In this document: in pieces, positions 4,974 through 6,240 of the stretch
How positions within the stretch are numbered: the first letter of the stretch is position 1
Layout of the letters: each line of letters starts with the position of its first letter
Source: Oscillospiraceae bacterium
GTDB lineage: Bacteria; Bacillota; Clostridia; Oscillospirales; Oscillospiraceae
DNA length: 6,240 nt
Direction of reading: 5' to 3'
NCBI GenBank assembly: GCA_016302405.1
Contig: JAEDNR010000096.1
Span: 1 to 6,240 of the forward strand
Made by a program: the position numbers and the translations under genes
The notes under the pieces: model-generated
Seen by the model: the letters and a program-made list of their open reading frames with translations, nothing else
Told to the model about the DNA's origin: nothing
Database searches by the model: none

Positions 4974-6125
4974 ATGATCCGCAATCTGAATCAAGTGACC
5001 TTTCAGGGCTTCGGTACGGTGCTGCCGGAGCGGGGGAAAGCTACCCGCCCTGCTGGGAAAGGGGCGTCTCTGATCCTCAATTTGGAGCAGACCTCGGCCA
5101 CGGTGTACCGGGCCAGAACGGACACCTGGCTCTCCTGCGCCAGCGGAACATCTGTACTGTGCGTCAGCTCTGACGGGGAAAGCTTCCTGGAATTCTACCT
5201 GGATAAGCCGGTGTGCGTAAAAAAGGATGTATATTTTGCCCTGGAGCCCTTTAAGGGAGAGGCTTCCGTCCAGATCTGTGCCCAGTCGGTGCCGGAGTCG
5301 ATAGGGAAACGCAAGAGCGGCAGCCTGCGGGTAAGCCACCGGATCCGGGTGGAGGGAATTTATACGTTCTTCTACCAGGAAAAGGAGCAGGGATTTTTGT
5401 TCCCGGGTGAATCCCATCCCATGCCGGAGCTGACCTATGTGGACGGCGGCGAGCTGCACTCTGTGGCGGAGGGACAGGACCTGCTTCTGAAGCAGGGGGA
5501 TCTGGTGATCTACGGCCCTAACCAGTGGCACATGCAGTACGCGGATATTGGAATCGCTCCCCGGTTTATTACCATTTCCTTTGATGTCAGCGGGGCGGAG
5601 ATCACGCCTCTGCTGAATCGCCGGTTTGCCGCACCCCAGCAGGCGGTGAATCTGCTGCAGGGGATGCTCCGGGAGCAGGAGCGGATGGACGCCTACTCCG
5701 ACGATATGATCCTTGCCCAGCTGAGTATGCTGCTCATGTGCCTCCTGCGGGAGACGGAGGCTCCCACCGGCAGCCGCCTGCGCAGCACCAACGCCGTCCA
5801 CAGCGAGAACGAGGTGGTTCGCCAGGCCCAGCAGTTTATTTCGGAGAACATTCGGCAAAAGCTGTCGGTGCCCCTGGTTGCGGAGCATGTGGACGTGAGC
5901 CCCAGCTATCTGACGGTGCTGTTTCATAAGAACCTGCAGATCTCTCCCGGAGAGTATATCCGCCGGGTAAAGCTCCAGGAGAGCAAGCAGATGATCCGGG
6001 AAAACAACCTGAACTTCACGGAGATCGCGGCGGTGCTGCAATACTCCACGGTGCACCATTTTTCCCGGCAGTTCAAGGAAAAATTCGGCATTACCCCCAC
6101 GGAATACGCGAAATCTGTTAGATGA
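4974..6125 (+). CDS. AraC-family transcriptional regulator with cupin and extra N-terminal domain
   Basis: The 383-residue product has three parts. Residues about 284-383 are the AraC/XylS double helix-turn-helix: LSVPLVAEHVDVSPSYLTVLFHK is the first motif, and FTEIAAVLQYSTVHHFSRQFKEKFGITPTEY the second, with the family signature. Residues about 135-215 are an AraC-type cupin sensor, with His148 and Glu152 in HPMPELTYVDGGELH and His186 in GPNQWHMQ. Residues 1 to about 115 form an additional segment that I do not recognise, predicted by eye to be beta-rich (FLEFYLDKPVCVKKDVYFALEPF). Typical cupin-AraC proteins are about 280-300 residues, so this is roughly 90 longer. The start is the ATG at 4974 behind GGAGGA (4961-4966). 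The frame is open upstream to 4839, but that would run through the repeat. Its ligand and targets are unknown; such regulators often control sugar uptake genes. No terminator is visible before the window ends. Confidence 0.93.
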   Translation: MIRNLNQVTFQGFGTVLPERGKATRPAGKGASLILNLEQTSATVYRARTDTWLSCASGTSVLCVSSDGESFLEFYLDKPVCVKKDVYFALEPFKGEASVQICAQSVPESIGKRKSGSLRVSHRIRVEGIYTFFYQEKEQGFLFPGESHPMPELTYVDGGELHSVAEGQDLLLKQGDLVIYGPNQWHMQYADIGIAPRFITISFDVSGAEITPLLNRRFAAPQQAVNLLQGMLREQERMDAYSDDMILAQLSMLLMCLLRETEAPTGSRLRSTNAVHSENEVVRQAQQFISENIRQKLSVPLVAEHVDVSPSYLTVLFHKNLQISPGEYIRRVKLQESKQMIRENNLNFTEIAAVLQYSTVHHFSRQFKEKFGITPTEYAKSVR

Positions 6126-6181
6126 TAGCAGGCAGTTATGATATAAGATATAGTGCTTATCGGATTCATTCAGTAAAACGA

Positions 6182-6240
6182 CAATTTGGAATTTGTAGAG
6201 CTGGCGGCGCAGCCGCCCTCGCCCCCCGCACTTGTGAGGG
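6182..6240 (+). repeat. Left end of a probable third composite element, cut by the window edge
   Basis: CAATTTGGAATTTG (6182-6195) differs at one position from CAAATTGGAATTTG, the left end of copy 2 (4683-4696). A hairpin GGCGGC-GCA-GCCGCC (6203-6217) follows, then a C-rich stretch ending GAGGG that could pair with CCCTC (6216-6220). The interior does not match the other copies. Bases 6126-6181, between the regulator and this repeat, are AT-rich with no gene or clear terminator. Confidence 0.5.

Noticed and set aside
4932..6059. Long open frame on the minus strand (375 codons) opposite the AraC-type gene
   Set aside because: It is a codon-bias shadow with no recognisable domain; the plus strand encodes an intact AraC regulator with a good ribosome binding site.
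6130..6165. Terminator after the AraC-type gene (ATAAG with CTTAT)
   Set aside because: The stem has only five AT-rich pairs and no T-run.

Overview
The window looks like chromosomal DNA of a Firmicute of class Clostridia, most likely an Oscillospiraceae-type gut bacterium. The reasons are the ribosomal cluster rplU-prp-rpmA followed by obg, an L27 precursor with the cleavable N-terminus typical of Firmicutes, strong AGGAGG-type ribosome binding sites, GC-rich genes with AT-rich promoters, and a NusG domain II lipoprotein-like ORF of a kind common in Clostridia. The family-level placement is inference.

Layout: bases 1-57 hold a small hairpin and a 7-bp tandem repeat. On the minus strand, 58-417 encodes a membrane-anchored NusG domain II protein. 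It is divergent from the ribosomal operon, and the two promoters lie back to back (469-497 minus, 517-545 plus). A leader of about 80 nt with a hairpin precedes rplU (L21, 631-942), prp (945-1268) and rpmA (L27, 1273-1554). A strong intrinsic terminator (1566-1603) closes this unit. The 397-base gap after rpmA carries a composite repeat element of about 226 bp.

Next comes a second unit. One gene (1952-3253) encodes a GNAT acetyltransferase fused to a nucleoside phosphorylase. Its end overlaps the start of obg (3244-4518), which ends at a long-stemmed terminator (4535-4586). The 455-base gap after obg contains a near-consensus promoter (4608-4636), then a second copy of the composite element (4684-4907) in the opposite orientation, then an AraC-family regulator (4974-6125) with an extra N-terminal domain I do not recognise. 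The window ends in what looks like the left end of a third element (from about 6182).

How the genes work together: rplU and rpmA make two 50S proteins, Prp trims the L27 precursor, and Obg is a GTPase involved in 50S assembly and stress signalling, so most of the window is a ribosome-biogenesis locus. The two parts that ordinary annotation does not explain are the acetyltransferase-phosphorylase fusion coupled to obg and the family of modular palindromic intergenic elements. One hairpin in those elements shows a compensatory base-pair change between copies.
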